Positions 1-11,830 of a stretch of DNA of 64,000 nucleotides are shown here, piece after piece. The position numbers were made by a program, and so were the translations under genes. Numbering within the stretch: the first letter of the stretch is position 1; every line of letters starts with the position of its first letter. The notes below the pieces were generated by a model. That model had not been told where the DNA came from. It saw only the letters and a list, made by a program, of their open reading frames with translations, and did not search any database. The stretch spans positions 6,605,498-6,669,497 of the forward strand of contig OU964921.1 in assembly GCA_918807975.1 (NCBI GenBank). The letters run 5' to 3'. The stretch is from Aplidium turbinatum. Its lineage: Eukaryota; Chordata; Ascidiacea; Aplousobranchia; Polyclinidae.

Positions 1-2
1 GG

Positions 3-239
3 TGGAGTCCAACTAAACCTATAAAAAACAAATTTTCCGTAAAATTGCACTCTGATAACGTTCTGCATTTAAGCTACGAGTTGAAATATTGGGATTCTTC
101 TTCAAAGTGTAACACACAAAAACCGAAAAACTTTAGAAGATTTGTGAGGAAACATGTGTTCAACAATGGAGGATCATTTATATTAAGAATTTATCATCAC
201 CAGACAGGCGCGGTGCTTCGACAGACACCTTACTGCTAA
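3..239 (+). CDS. Terminal exon of an unrecognised gene (5' part outside window)
   Basis: An open frame runs from the window edge (reading W-S-P-T-K-P) to a TAA after the residues RQTPYC, about 78 codons. It ends about 40 bases before an AATAAA, as a last exon would. A segment reading LHLSYELKYWDSSS resembles a beta-strand of a fibronectin-III-like fold, but this is only an impression. No domain is certain. The gene would converge on the minus-strand coiled-coil gene ending at 1016. It could be a chance ORF; composition and the poly(A) signal favour coding. Confidence 0.45.
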   Translation, partial: WSPTKPIKNKFSVKLHSDNVLHLSYELKYWDSSSKCNTQKPKNFRRFVRKHVFNNGGSFILRIYHHQTGAVLRQTPYC

Positions 240-275
240 TTCTAGCATAAAACTATTCATATAACTACCTACCTA

Positions 276-281
276 AATAAA
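276..281 (+). promoter_or_regulatory. Poly(A) signal AATAAA
   Basis: A canonical AATAAA lies 37 bases after the stop codon of the preceding open frame, on the same strand. Confidence 0.45.
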
Positions 282-484
282 CGATTGATTTTAAAAATTT
301 CGTATGAATTAAAAACATAATACATAGTAGAAGTTCAATAACAACAATAGGCTATCAATAAAAATAAGCTTACATTTACAACAAGTATAGGTCTACGTTG
401 CAATAAAAAAAACAGGAACGATTTTAAAATAGTAAAAATTAAGTCAACTTTATAATGGTTGTCCAACTAGCATATAATCATGTA

Positions 485-556
485 AATTGGCATGAAAAGG
501 GGAAGGCTTACGCTCTGCAGTGGGCTCTCACAGGCTGAAAATGATGATGATGAATG
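485..556 (+). mobile_element. LINE 3' tail fragment
   Basis: The words GCTTACGCTCTGCAGTGGGC and ACAGGCTG followed by ATGATGATGA match the well-known 3' end of L2/CR1/RTE-type LINEs, where the ORF2 end runs into an ATG/TGA microsatellite. Only the tail is present. The rest of 282-1015 shows nothing else recognisable. Confidence 0.5.
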
Positions 557-1015
557 ATAATGGTTGTAATCTTATTTTTATCAGCTTGACAATGATAGTC
601 GGTTGCATTTATGCTTGACTAAACTGGGTTAGTGCAATAGTTAGTCACAACAAACGCTTTTCACAAACAAATAAAAGCCTGCATCAATGGAGCCAGTCAC
701 TTTTAAAGAAGGGATGTCGAAATCCAAAATATGATTTTTTCCAACAAAATAACAACACTTTCAAAACTGCTTACTATCAATTGCTGTCTTTTTAATAAAA
801 AAAAAACAGATCATCAGCGCAAGCAAATTAAATGACCCAAAATAGGACCTTTTGTTTTTAGCCGGGACTCATTGGACCCGCTTGCCACGTGTCTTGTAAT
901 GTAATAAAATTTACTGAGGCAGATTCAGCATGCAACTTTTCTTATTAAAAAATATCTTGGAAACACTGGATCGTATAATGTTTTCAATTCGTGAAATCAG
1001 AATATTCTTAAACTT

Positions 1016-4000
1016 TTAATGCAATATTTGGTTGATTGAAAGAGGTATCTCAAAATCTCTCTTTTCTTTTGTTCTAACGTATCTTGTCCGTCTTGCCGTA
1101 TCGAAAGCAAGATTGAACTCCGGCATTCTGTGGGCCATGCGTATTCTAGAACACAATAAAAAAATAGCAAATTACAGTGAAATGCTGCTTTTTAAACCAC
1201 AATAAAATCTAGACATACTGTATACCTAACACTAACAGGTGGACGTTTATACCCTTTGCCGTGATAGTTCGTTTTGACATAGGCATATAGGCTACCCAGC
1301 CTGAACAAAAAAGAGGATGACAAAATGTTAACCCTATAGTTCAATTCTTGGAAAGTGTGTGATAAACTCAATTTAAGACACCTCTCCGTTCAACGGCACA
1401 GAGTAGGCCTATATGGAAGCATTTCAAGCAAAAACAATTCAACAACAAACCGAAACTTCACTGTAGTGACCGAGCGTTGGTCAGTCGTTCAAAGCCTCTA
1501 CAAGTAAGCTATAGGCTACAGTATACATACAAAACTCCCAAGAGCTTCCAAAGTAGGCTAGTGTTCTCAGTATAATAGTAAAGATTCTCATTATCAAGCA
1601 ATCATTTTTACAGAAACACAAAACCGAGGTAAAACCACGAAAGCTTTCCTGCTCTAATTTACTTCAAAACACAACCAGGTGATAATAAACATGAAAGAGT
1701 CAGTCAGTTAGTCAGGCAGCTCAGTCAGTCAGTTTACTTTTTATAAAAGTGAAATAAAAAACATATGTAGGCTATAACACTTCAGGGTGTTAAAGTTGAT
1801 TTAGTATACACCATAAACAAACGAAAGCAAACAACAATACGGTATCGAACATAATCAAAAGAAGCAAAAATTGAGAACATTTTTTATAATATGACTTGAC
1901 AAGGCTTAATTTCTCCCTTGCTAAATGCTGTGTTTTCGTTTGGTTTTGTTTGTTTACAGCTTTAAAAAAGTAACATCTTTGTCCAAAGTGGGCCTACAAT
2001 AACAAGTAAGTTCTTATCGTAAAATTTGTAACAATAGACATTATGATACCCAAGCTTGTTCAATGGTAAAATATCAAGTAGGCCTATAATGTAGGCTACT
2101 CTACTATTTGTTTCGTTTTTGTTCTGGCAATTGCTTACCGTCCATCTGGAGCATAAAGGTCTGCATCAAAAAAGAAACTACTGCTCTGGTGTTGTAGGAG
2201 AGGATTTGTAGCTTGATTGCTGGTCTAGACATTTAAATTTCAGTATTAAAATAGCGATTGAAACTTAAACCAACAATTGATTTGGCCCGTACCAATAAGA
2301 ACCTTGGGCCCCCAAATTAAGATATTTTTAAGAAAAACGTAGTTTATCAATCGAACACCAGATTGATTCTTTAAGTTTACCGTCCCCTTTGGAAAGGTTT
2401 CTGGCCCTAAAAGTATTCTGGGCCCAGGTTTAAAAGTACCCCTAGACCTTCCTTGTCAAAGCTACTGCTTAGGGGCACAGCGTCTGAGGGGCAGTTTGCT
2501 GCTGCTTTCAGGAGTGGCTCTTTGCTACATCATTTGAAATATTAGTTTGCTCAAACACAAGTTTCAGAGTTGCATTTACTCAACTCCTACAGCCTCAGTA
2601 GCTAATTGGCTTTTATTCATAAAAGCTATTGATCTTCCTATATTATTCTAAGGTTTGGTTTGCTTCTAAATAGGGTTTTACAAAACAATTGAGAGTTTGC
2701 CGATTGAGGTCTCTTGCGTAAATAACTTGAGCAATAACAATCTTAAATTCTGAATGCAGCTGCAACTGTAATACTGAAACAAAAAACGGGCAATAGTCGA
2801 TCCTATCCACAGACTTTGGCTATTGTAGAACAACGATAAAAACCAATGGCGTTGGTTGGTTGGTTTGAATATTTATCTTCTGACTGAAAAAGCTTGTGAT
2901 ATTTATTCCTGGCAGTTTTGCATAATGTTTCTGACTTCAATGTGAAGAAGCAATTGTATGCTGAAAGCAGAGACTCTGGCTAAAAGTGTACCATATATCC
3001 TGCTTTGGTGATTACATTTTTTCTTTGCAACGTCATACCTACAAAGAAGATGTTTTACTATTTTTGCGATCCCTTTATAGTCATAACACAACTCACCTCT
3101 TCCTTGGAAAATTGCGTCAATGCTGGCTTATTATGACTTTCCTCATCCTTTTCTTGAGTCGAATTTGTTTGCTTGTTGTCGACAAGCGTAGTTTCAGGCA
3201 ACTTTTGGAAAGATTCAGCGTTCTCATTTGCATCACTTGACACATGGTGTTCTTCTCTAGTTGCATTGTCTTTAGACTGCTCATTTTCACCTCTGGAGTC
3301 ATGTAAAATGCGAGTAGTCTCGATGAACGAAACTGTTGACAATAAATGCATAAGAACAACGTCGTGGGGTCATTGCTAAATTCAAAAGAAGATGTTTTTG
3401 CAAAAAGTTTGATAATGAAGATTTATCTTGGAACCCCACCACAGCTTGTGCTTCTCATGACCACTTAATTTCGTGAAAACAAAATTGTTTTGTTATCGCA
3501 TTCCCTGATATAGCCTACTTTCCTTTATAGCCTGCATACAAGCATGGGACAAATTTTAAGTTGGCGTGTTGGGTTGTGTATAGTATCAGTGAGATTCAAC
3601 ATAGGCTGGGTAAACCAGGTATAACAAACATACTATATCTCTTCGGCGTTTTTATCGGATTGTCGTTTTTCCAATTATCCAGCTTATTTTGCACATGTTG
3701 GTTTAGTTTTCTTTGTTGTTGCAGTTGTTTTTGCGTTCGTTCTTCTTGCATTCTTTGGTCAACTTTTTGAAAGCGATCACTGTATAGAAATATCAAAATA
3801 AAAACAATGAAAACTATTAATACTACAAAAAGTGCTCAATGCTAAGCAAAAAGGCAAAGCAGAGCGAATTAAATCAAATATAGTTATTACTTGAATGAGT
3901 TTCGCTTTTAGCAGCATGATCGTTGCTTACTTCACAGTGTAGATTCAAACGATCGTTTGAATCTACACTGTGAAATAGTTATTACTATCTGAAGCCTTTA

Positions 4001-7000
4001 CAAATTGTTTCACCTAACGGATCATCAGAAGGTCTTATTCAAATAGAATCTCATTCAAATATTATTATTTAAATAGTCTTATTCAAATAGATTTTATTTG
4101 AATAAGACCTTCTGATGATCCGTTAGGTGAAACAATTTGTAAAGGCTTCAGATAGTAATAACTATATTTGATGAAATATCAAAATACATATTTTTGAGGG
4201 ATCAAAAACACACTTTTTTCTTTGGGAACCTAATATTCTCTCTCCGACGTAGGCTGCTACTTCGGTAATGATCACGATTTTTGGACTCCGCTTAAAGAAA
4301 AGCCAGGTAACAGGATTGGTAACAGATTTATAGCAGGCGAAACAATTCTATATCTCAAGCGACTAATGGCCGCTTTTGTAGATGTTTGGCAAGACCAAGC
4401 ACTGGCAGTTCGTAACTTGCCATGCACAGTTTGAGTACGCACAGTAGGCCTATAGCAGGCTAACTTGTCATTTGCATCGAACGGCAAATATGTAAAAACG
4501 TTGCAGGTGAACACGATAATTGACTTCCATACTTTTGTTCACTTTAGATCTAAATTTTCTTGTAGCATCCAGACTAATGTGCTATGGTTGAAACGAAAAG
4601 TAAGAAAACTAATTTTGTGTTCTCTTTTTAAGCGTGTCTTTAGGTGTCGTTCCCAAAACACACCCCAGGCTCTCGATACGTGTCCAGCTGATTCATTTTC
4701 GAGCGTCGTTGCCTATAGTTAGGTTTTCCCACCTGATCGACCATTCAGTTGATCCAGACGTGTAATATGTCAAAGCAAAAGCTGGGTAGGACAAATTACT
4801 TTCTATGCCGCTTTTTAAGTTTAACTTACTCTGATGAAGAATCCATTTCCTTTTTAATTTTGTTGTGCTTTTTATGAGATCCTGGAGCGCTGTGGTATCC
4901 AAAGAAGTTCTTGCCGTATTCTAAACGATCGGTGTAACATAAAGGAAGTCGTAGTGGGTGAATAAAGTGTATGATTATATTTGAGTGTATAGTAAACACA
5001 GCCAGCTCCATGTTGTCAACATGCTCAACTCTAAGTAAGTATGGTAGCCTACTCTATCAAGACATTGTACACCACGCTACAGTATTGAGATCATAATTGT
5101 ACGCTAAAAAACGTATTAATTCGTGCTCGAGTAATACACAAAAACGTCAAACCCACTTCATATTCTCGTTATGGTACGTAATTTCCGGTGAAGTATGAGT
5201 TAAATTCAGGGAAAATTCTATTTTACCGATTCAGAAATATGCCTAGTCAATAATAGGCCTAGTGCATGAATAGGGACGGTATGTCTAAGACAACCTTGAT
5301 TGGCTCGAAGGCAATGACAGCACGTGTAGACTACAACTATCTGATCAAATAAGTCAAATTTTGGTCGCATTCTGGTTCAGGCTTCAGCACTAAGTTGTAA
5401 CGTGATTCCGCCAAAATACAGCATTGACCTTGCCAGTTTTTAGTTTCAAGTGCATAGTATCTTTGCTTCAGTGTTTTATGATGTAACTTGGCTTTTCCGC
5501 TCAATCATGCACCAATGGGGAATGACCTTTTCTTGTGAATAAAATGATGAAACCAAAGACTGGCTGCTCTCTAGCAGCCTTCCAGTGTAATCCGGAATCA
5601 TCGTAAATCTGGGGTGGTAAAAGGATAGAATCTTGGCCCCAGAGGCTCACACGACGATGACGAATACGGCATGCTTTTTAGTTTGTCTTGTGAACGAGTT
5701 AAGGTTTGAATAAATTAAGTCATAATGAATTGATACCCTAGCCTATATCACATACCTGATTTCTTTACTGATGCAGAACGAGATCTTTGCGCCAGAGACG
5801 CAAGAGTTTCGGGATTGTACAAGCCGACGTTATGATCAGCGTAATACGTCATTTCTAAAGAAAGTCTAGTCTTTATAATGATTCAAAATAATGCTGTAAT
5901 CATAATGGTTTGGTTTGGTTTTGAATCTTTATCCTCATACTGACAAGCCTTGATAGGTTATTCCTGGTAGTTTCGCATACTTGTAGAGGCTCTTGACGCA
6001 AGGCAGTCGGTTACCGAGATTGGCAGAGTGAAGTTTTTCGATTGTTGAAGTATTGTTGCCTGGGAATTATTTCATTCACTAGGTGCCGCTGAATGGAGAG
6101 GCAGTCCTGAAATGCATTGCTCAAGCACACACCCCGAGAGTCGAACCAGCGCCGCGTGATCTGTTTTAAACAGAGGTAGAATGGATTAAAAAAAAGCTTT
6201 ATTTTATTTGCCCGACAGTGACGTAAATGGTTTACCGGTATTTGTTCCAGATGCTTTTGCATACTCCCTAGCTTCGAATTTCAACCCTTGAAGCTCTCGT
6301 TCCAAATGTATCCGTTGACGTTTCATTTGTGATAGATTATGTCTGAACAAAACATTTGTTAGAAAAATCTCATGTAATTTTCTTTTCTGTGAAGTTAGGC
6401 TGAGAACATGTGTAGTAAGTTTAACAATAAAACCATACAACCTTTAGAGATAATAACAGCTTGTAACAATGTTTTATGTGAGATAGCGAACGAAAATAAT
6501 GTCCAAATATCAAGCACATCGTCACGACAAATGATTAATCGAAAAGTATAGGCCTACATTAAAACCAGGAACATTGTAAAGTACATCGTGAATACAAACA
6601 AACATTGTTGACTATAGGTTATAATTTTATCACTATTTCGTCAATGTACAGTAATTTATTCGAATTTAGCTCGCATTACAATAAGAATTTTACTGCTTTG
6701 TGCCATCATAAACTTAACAAGGGTTAAACGTCAGAAAATGTTGTAAGCAGATTGCCGTTTTACATCGTTTCAATGTCATCGTGTGATCAAAAAATTACTG
6801 AAGAAATCAAAAAAACTGAGTTATTTTTAAAAATACTCCTTATTTGTATAAACATCGCTAAGTTTATAGATATACACTTCAAATGTTATGATATACTTTT
6901 TTTCCGCAGTTACTGTCATGGAGATTGAAGAAAAGATTACGTTCTTATACTTTAATTTATTGAATGCATTTTTTAATGCTTTCCATTTTTGAGTTTATTC

Positions 7001-8523
7001 TGTTTTAGTTATATATGTTTGTGGTAGCCTACTAACACTGTCACCCGTGTCCTTTGACATCAAAAATTTGGCTTTCTCTCCCTCATGTGAACAACTCAAT
7101 CAGAAAACTAATAACTTTGCCATAGCTACAGACAACGAGATGACACAAAGTCAATATTTATTTAACAAACTAAGTAAACTTAGAATTTGCATTGGTGCTG
7201 TAGTTTAGTGCATAGTATTGATGGCAACCGTATGTTTTATCGTGATGACTGAATTAGCCCAATCTTTCATGCCGAGAATATCCTGCTCTTTAAGTTTTTG
7301 GTATATGAAAAAACTGTAGCAAAAGTTTTCACAACAATGACATCAAACTTTTCTTATTTCCAATGTGAAACACATCCTAAACGTTGAGTCCTCTTCGAGG
7401 GTTCAGTTGGTTTAAGTGCACCACTTTGTGAACGAATAAACTTCAAGATTACGCAGCGCTGGTCTCTCCAAGTGTGCGCTTGAGCAACGCATTTCAAGAC
7501 TGTGCGGGGAAGGGTGACTAGTCCTCACACTCGTTTTGTCAAACGTTGCTCAAAAGTGTATAGGCTAAAAGGATATTGTGCAAGTGCCCTAATCTATTAA
7601 GTTATTGAATTAGAGTAAGATATATCTGAAACCGTAATCAATAAAGACAAGCATAGAGACATGTGGTTATATCACCTCATTTCATCTTCTATGCCTCCTG
7701 CTTCATTAAACTCTTTCGCCAACCGAATCTCTGCTCTTCTCGTTGATCTTCGTGCATCTTCTGTTCTCCTTGTAAGGTCATAACTGATCCGTGCCATATC
7801 CCTTGTTTTCTAATAACGTATTTTAAACAAAAGCAGTTTTGTTATCGTTTTGTTGTTAAGTGTGCAAACGAAAAAATAACCTCAAAACATTTTGAATGAT
7901 ATGCTTATGTTCTTGTCGTGACTCCTTATAACTATTTTAATCTCCTTTTATCAACTGTAGCTTGCTGGAGCCTGGAAATATGTAAAACGTTTTCGATTTT
8001 TTGATGAGAATTACAATTTGACTCTCCACGTTCAGCGTACAACTTGTTTAATTTTCTGAAGCAATTTCCAGCTTGCTTGCTCTATTTAGTTAGCAGAGCC
8101 TGTAAGTTCACACATCGCCTGCCCAAACCAATGCAGTAGCCTACTCGCGTCACCACCAAGCATAGCACATACAGTACAAAACACTTTAGATATTTTTCTT
8201 AAAATATTAATGCAAGGCCTTTAACTATTTAAAAGAGACCATGGCAGGATGATAACTAATTCAAAACTGCTAGATGTCGTTTGTTGGATCTCATAAGTTA
8301 TAAAACATAACCTTTATAAAAAAAATACTCAACGCTAAAAGACAGTGTTGCATTGAATGAAAAAACTGGCTATAAACAAGCGCTTCTGACCACAGCTATC
8401 CTAATCACGGCACTGATAAAGACTATTTAATTTTATGGCCTCGATCGTCTGCCCGTGACGTTGTTTGCGAAGACAGCGAAAATGCTACTTACGTCATATT
8501 TGCCGAAAAGTATGGTCAGAGAA
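1016..8523 (-). CDS. Unrecognised coiled-coil protein, 3' exons
   Basis: Exons read on the minus strand: 8493-8523 (31 nt, least certain), 7676-7809, 6265-6342, 5756-5865, 4830-4920, 3634-3779, 3097-3332, 2139-2224 and 1016-1145 (stop TAA at 1016-1018). All junctions are GT-AG and every phase agrees (for example GA|T, A|TT, CG|A). The eight firm exons give 336 residues. The product is charged and helical: an Arg-rich segment (DLTRRTEDARRSTRRAEIR), a coiled coil (RQRIHLERELQGLKF), a Gln-rich helix (QEERTQKQLQQQRKLNQHVQ), an acidic low-complexity stretch, then a C-terminal block with FFFDADLYAPDGR and FNLAFDTARRTRYVR. The acceptor at 5865 is weak but is the one that keeps frame. The N-terminal exons are not found and may lie beyond the transposon at 8601-12696. 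The style resembles ciliary or centrosomal proteins, but I do not recognise a family. Confidence 0.68.
2858..2950 (-). mobile_element. SINE-A 3'-end fragment
   Basis: This matches the 3' half of the tRNA-derived SINE seen whole at 48243 (cognates of its words GCGAAACT, CCAGGAATAA and AAGCTT, then an A-rich tail), in reverse. It lies in an intron of the coiled-coil gene. It is degenerate. Confidence 0.55.
3873..4168. repeat. Long hairpin with a second palindrome inserted in one arm
   Basis: The arm at about 3975-4048 (starting ATAGTTATTACTATCTGAAG) is mirrored at about 4085-4168. Within it, 3931-3974 is a perfect 44-bp palindrome centred on ATCGAT-like sequence (TTCACAGTGTAGATTCAAAC and its complement). 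The word TAGTTATTACT occurs at both 3881 and 3976, so the inner palindrome looks like an insertion of about 85 bp that duplicated 11-12 bases of target. The whole structure sits in an intron between exons 3634-3779 and 4830-4920. Confidence 0.8.
5543..5668 (+). mobile_element. LINE 3' fragment, same family as the 8.6-11.8 kb element
   Basis: AAAGACTGGCTGCTCTCTAG and the following bases match the reverse complement of the last codons (KDWLLSSSLPV) and 3' UTR of the LINE at 8645-11830. The match ends in the same ACG-rich tail. It is a 5'-truncated copy inside an intron of the coiled-coil gene, just below exon 5756-5865. Confidence 0.8.
5905..6170 (-). mobile_element. SINE-A, nearly complete
   Basis: Read in reverse this holds GCGCTGGTTCGACTCTCGGG (B-box region), GTGTGTGCTTGAGCAATGCA, the body and the 3' end GATTCAAAACC. 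The tRNA-like head (A box) is replaced by unrelated sequence. It lies within an intron of the coiled-coil gene. Confidence 0.75.
7440..7510 (+). mobile_element. SINE-A fragment
   Basis: GATTACGCAGCGCTGGT and GTGTGCGCTTGAGCAACGCA match the B-box region and the start of the SINE-A body. Both ends are lost. Confidence 0.6.
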
Positions 8524-8644
8524 CTAAGCACACACAAAAATGTTTAACAACTTTTTAAAGTCTGTTTCCTGGAAGCTTGTTAATTTAATACGGTCACTGT
8601 CAGTGACGATCGGTGAGGGAAAGCAAGGAAAGCAGTGCTTACCT

Positions 8645-11600
8645 CGTCGTCGTCGTCTGAGCTTCTGGGGCCGAGGGTCTATCCTTTTACCACCCCAGAT
8701 TCACGATGTTCCCGGACTACACTGGAAGGCTGCTAGAGAGCAGCCAGTCTTTAGTTGCATCATCCATGATGCGCAGACCTTCCACTCCGTTAGGTGGCTT
8801 GAAGATGGTACAGTCATTGATGATGTGGTCTGCGGTCTGTTCCTCGGCACCACATTCACAGGAGGAGGAAGAAGCCATTCCCCATTGGTGCATGGTTGAG
8901 CGGAAAAGCCCGACGCCCGTACGGAGACGGTTGAGGCGCACCCATGCCTGTCTCTGTAGTGTCAGGCCGATGGGGCGTGTGTCGGCGTCGGGGATGAATG
9001 AATGGAGTCTGGTGGTGCTTGACCTCCATTCAGAATGCCATTTATGGTCCGCCCAAGTAGCCGCAGAGATGTCTTGTTCGTCAGCTTCGTTGATCAGAAG
9101 CCGAGCGGCTGGCACGAATGGGTGTCTTGATTTCAGTCGGCGGGGGTGCCCGTTTGGGAAGGCAGAGATCTTGTGGTGGAGAAGATGATTAGGCTCCAGT
9201 GCCCGTCGACCGAGGGACAGAGTGGCTTCTTCGCGACGAACCTCAGCAGGTTGGATGCCAGCGAAAATGGGGAGATTGTCCAATGGTGTGGGACGCAGGC
9301 ATCCGGTCACTGTGCGCAGGGCACTGTTTATGGCAGTGTCGATGTTGTGGCAGTGAGCACTGCGGCACCAGACAGGTGCACAGTACTCTGCTGAAGAGTA
9401 GACAAGGGCTAAGGCTGCTATTCGCAAAGTGTCAGCCCTCGCCCCCCAGCTAGAGCCTGCCAGGCGCTTCAGTAATGCAGCGCGGGATGTCAGTTTCTTG
9501 CGCAGTGACACCAAATGGTGGCGGTATGTGAGCGATCTGTCTAATGTCACCCCAAGATACCTTGGCTCGGGGCAGAAGGACAGAGGTTTTCCGTTGTTGT
9601 GGACATGTAGCTCACGATCAGCTTCCCGATTGTGTAGGTGGAAAGCTGCCGCCACAGTTTTGGTTTCGTTGAGTTTCAGTCGCCAGTTCTGGAGATAAGC
9701 TGAGATGGTTTGCATGTCCTGGCTCAAGGTGTCTTCTAGATTTTCCCACGACTTTGTGGAGTGGAGAATTGCCAGATCGTCCGCATAAGCGTATTTTGCG
9801 GAGACCGTGGTTGGCAGGTCGTGGGTGTAGATGTTGAAAAGAAGTGGAGCCAGGACCGATCCCTGTGGGACGCCGTTTTTCAGGCGTCTCAGTCTGCTTC
9901 GCCGTGGGTTGCCGGTGGTGAGGGTGAAGCTTCGATTCCTGACAAGTTCCATGATCATATGGACCATATGTCGGTCAGGAAGCAGGCGAAGCAGCTTGTA
10001 AGTAAGGCCGCGATGCCATACAGTATCGTAGGCAGCTGTGAGATCTAGAAAGACAGCGCCGGCCTTCTTTTTTGCCTCAAAGCAGTCCTCGATGTCCTGG
10101 GTCAACAGTGTGACCTGATCTACAGTGGATTTTCCGCGCCGAAACCCAGCTTGCTCTTTTGGAAGGAGCGGGTCGATGATTGGGTTGACGCGGGCATAGA
10201 TCAGTCTTTCGAGGATCTTGAAAGGAACACAAAGGAGGGATATCGGGCAATAGCTCTTTGGGTCTTCTGGTGGCTTGTGAGGCTTAGGGATCGCAACTGC
10301 TAAAGCTCTTCTCCAGATTTTTGGGATTGTGAGGTGGTGCAGGCAGGAAGAGAGGAATCTACGTAACCAGGACTTTAGGGCATGGCCAGCATGGAGCACA
10401 AGCTCAGGGTAGATCTTATCGGGCCCTGGAGACTTGTGTGGTTTCACTAGGCGGAGGGCGGTGGCGAATTCCTCTGGAGTGAAGTCTCCAGAGATTGTTT
10501 CTTCTGGTGGTGTTTCCACTCGCCATAGGGCAGATACTTCCTTGGCAACAAGGCGGGATGCCTTGCGGTCCTTTGTCTTGTACACCTCGTTCTGCACTAG
10601 CTGGGAAGCGATGGCATTAGCAGAAACGAGGCGCTGACGAGGGGAGTTTGCTGAGCGCCCAGTGAGGTTGTTGATGATGCTCCATGCTTTGCGGCTTGAG
10701 TGTGAGAAGTCGATGGTTTGGACAGCTTCGTTCCACCGCTCAAGCTTCTTTGTGTCCAGCCGCTCAAGTAGTCTGGTGGCGGCGGTGTTAGAAGCAGCAC
10801 CACTTGTGGCGGCTAGGTATGAGCGGTAGAGAGCTTCACACTCAGAGTCCCAGCATGGTTTATAGCTGGTTCGATGGCCACGTGGTATTGTGGCCTTTGC
10901 CGCAGTTATTATGGCATTGCATAAGTCCTGGTATGCCTCGTCTGCGTTGCATGTTTCAGTCGGTGGTAACTTTGCAGCAGACTCATTGGTCAGGAGGCTG
11001 TATTGATTTCAATCGGCTTTTTTGAAGTTCCATCGCTTCACCGGTGAACTCGGGACAGGAGCCACAAGTTTTGGGGCGATGATGAGGGACGGCCGGTGTT
11101 GGGACCGCGGGAACTTCTCAAGCACACGTCTGTCTGGAAAAGAGCTGTCGACACTCGCGAAGGCCAAGTCAGGGTTTGTCCCTGTTCCCCAGCGGCCGGA
11201 GTGAAAACTGGCTGGTTCCTTTGGATTGAATAAGAGGGCAAGATGGTTTGTAGAGGCCCAGTCAGCCAGCAATTCTCCGTCGTTGCTTGTGTTGTTGTAG
11301 CCCCAGTCGATGTGCTGGCAGTTGAAGTCGCCAGCGTAGAGACTGGGGGAGGGGAACGTTGGAAGGGATGATGGCAACATTCGCGAGGGTGGAGGCTTGT
11401 AGATGTTGACGATGTTGTAGTCTGAGATACATATGCACACCCACTCAATCTCGGCATCAGTTGGAGATTGGTCGACAAACGTCCACTTAAGGCTCTCATG
11501 CACAAACGTGGCAATGCCGTGCTTCCTGCTTAAGGTAGACCCGGCTAGCGTGTAGTTGGGAATGGCTAGCCTATCTGCAGAAGTGCAGTGGGTCTCCTGG

Positions 11601-11830
11601 AGGAGGATGACGAGTGCCCGGTTGGTATGGGCAAGCTGCTCCACAACTTTGGTCTTGCTTGTTGTGTAGCCTTCTATGTTGAGCTGCAGAATGGTGGGGC
11701 GTCTGAACTTATCAATTGCCCCTTGCAGCTGTGCCGTCCGGGTGGAGGCTCTTTGTTGACAAATTTCGTTTCTCATCTGGTTGAAAGCAGATGGTACTCA
11801 CAGGATGGGGCACGAGGAGCCATTTGTCGT
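8645..11830 (-). mobile_element. LINE (non-LTR retrotransposon), 5'-truncated
   Basis: The minus-strand element has an EN-RT ORF2, a 3' UTR of only about 70 bases, and a tail of GAC/ACG repeats at 8645-8660. No ORF1 is present upstream. The 5' boundary (about 11800-11830) is set by comparison with the LINE-free copy of element X at 44516-45653. A second 3' fragment of the family is at 5543-5668. Domain content fits the Jockey/I/RTEX-like LINEs with an apurinic endonuclease; I cannot fix the clade. Confidence 0.85.
8717..11776 (-). pseudogene. LINE ORF2: endonuclease-reverse transcriptase, one in-frame stop
   Basis: From ATG at 11776 one frame runs 1020 codons to the stop at 8717, broken only by a TGA at 11009-11011 (after KRWNFKKAD); reading continues in the same frame (NQYSLLTNES, then KPCWDSECEALYRSYLAATS). 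The N-terminal AP endonuclease shows LQLNIEGY, LLQETH, AGDFNCQHIDWG, NPDLAF and SQHRPS. The reverse transcriptase shows PHKSPGPDKIYPELV, QAGFRRGKSTVDQV, LDLTAAYDTVW, GVPQGSVLAPLLFNIY and the catalytic AYADDL. A C-terminal CEC...H...C zinc-like motif follows. No RNase H domain is evident. GC content is far above the surroundings. With a single disabling stop, the insertion is young. Confidence 0.9.

Noticed and set aside
8540-10048. Plus-strand frames of 80-160 codons
   Set aside because: Shadows of the GC-rich LINE ORF2 on the minus strand.
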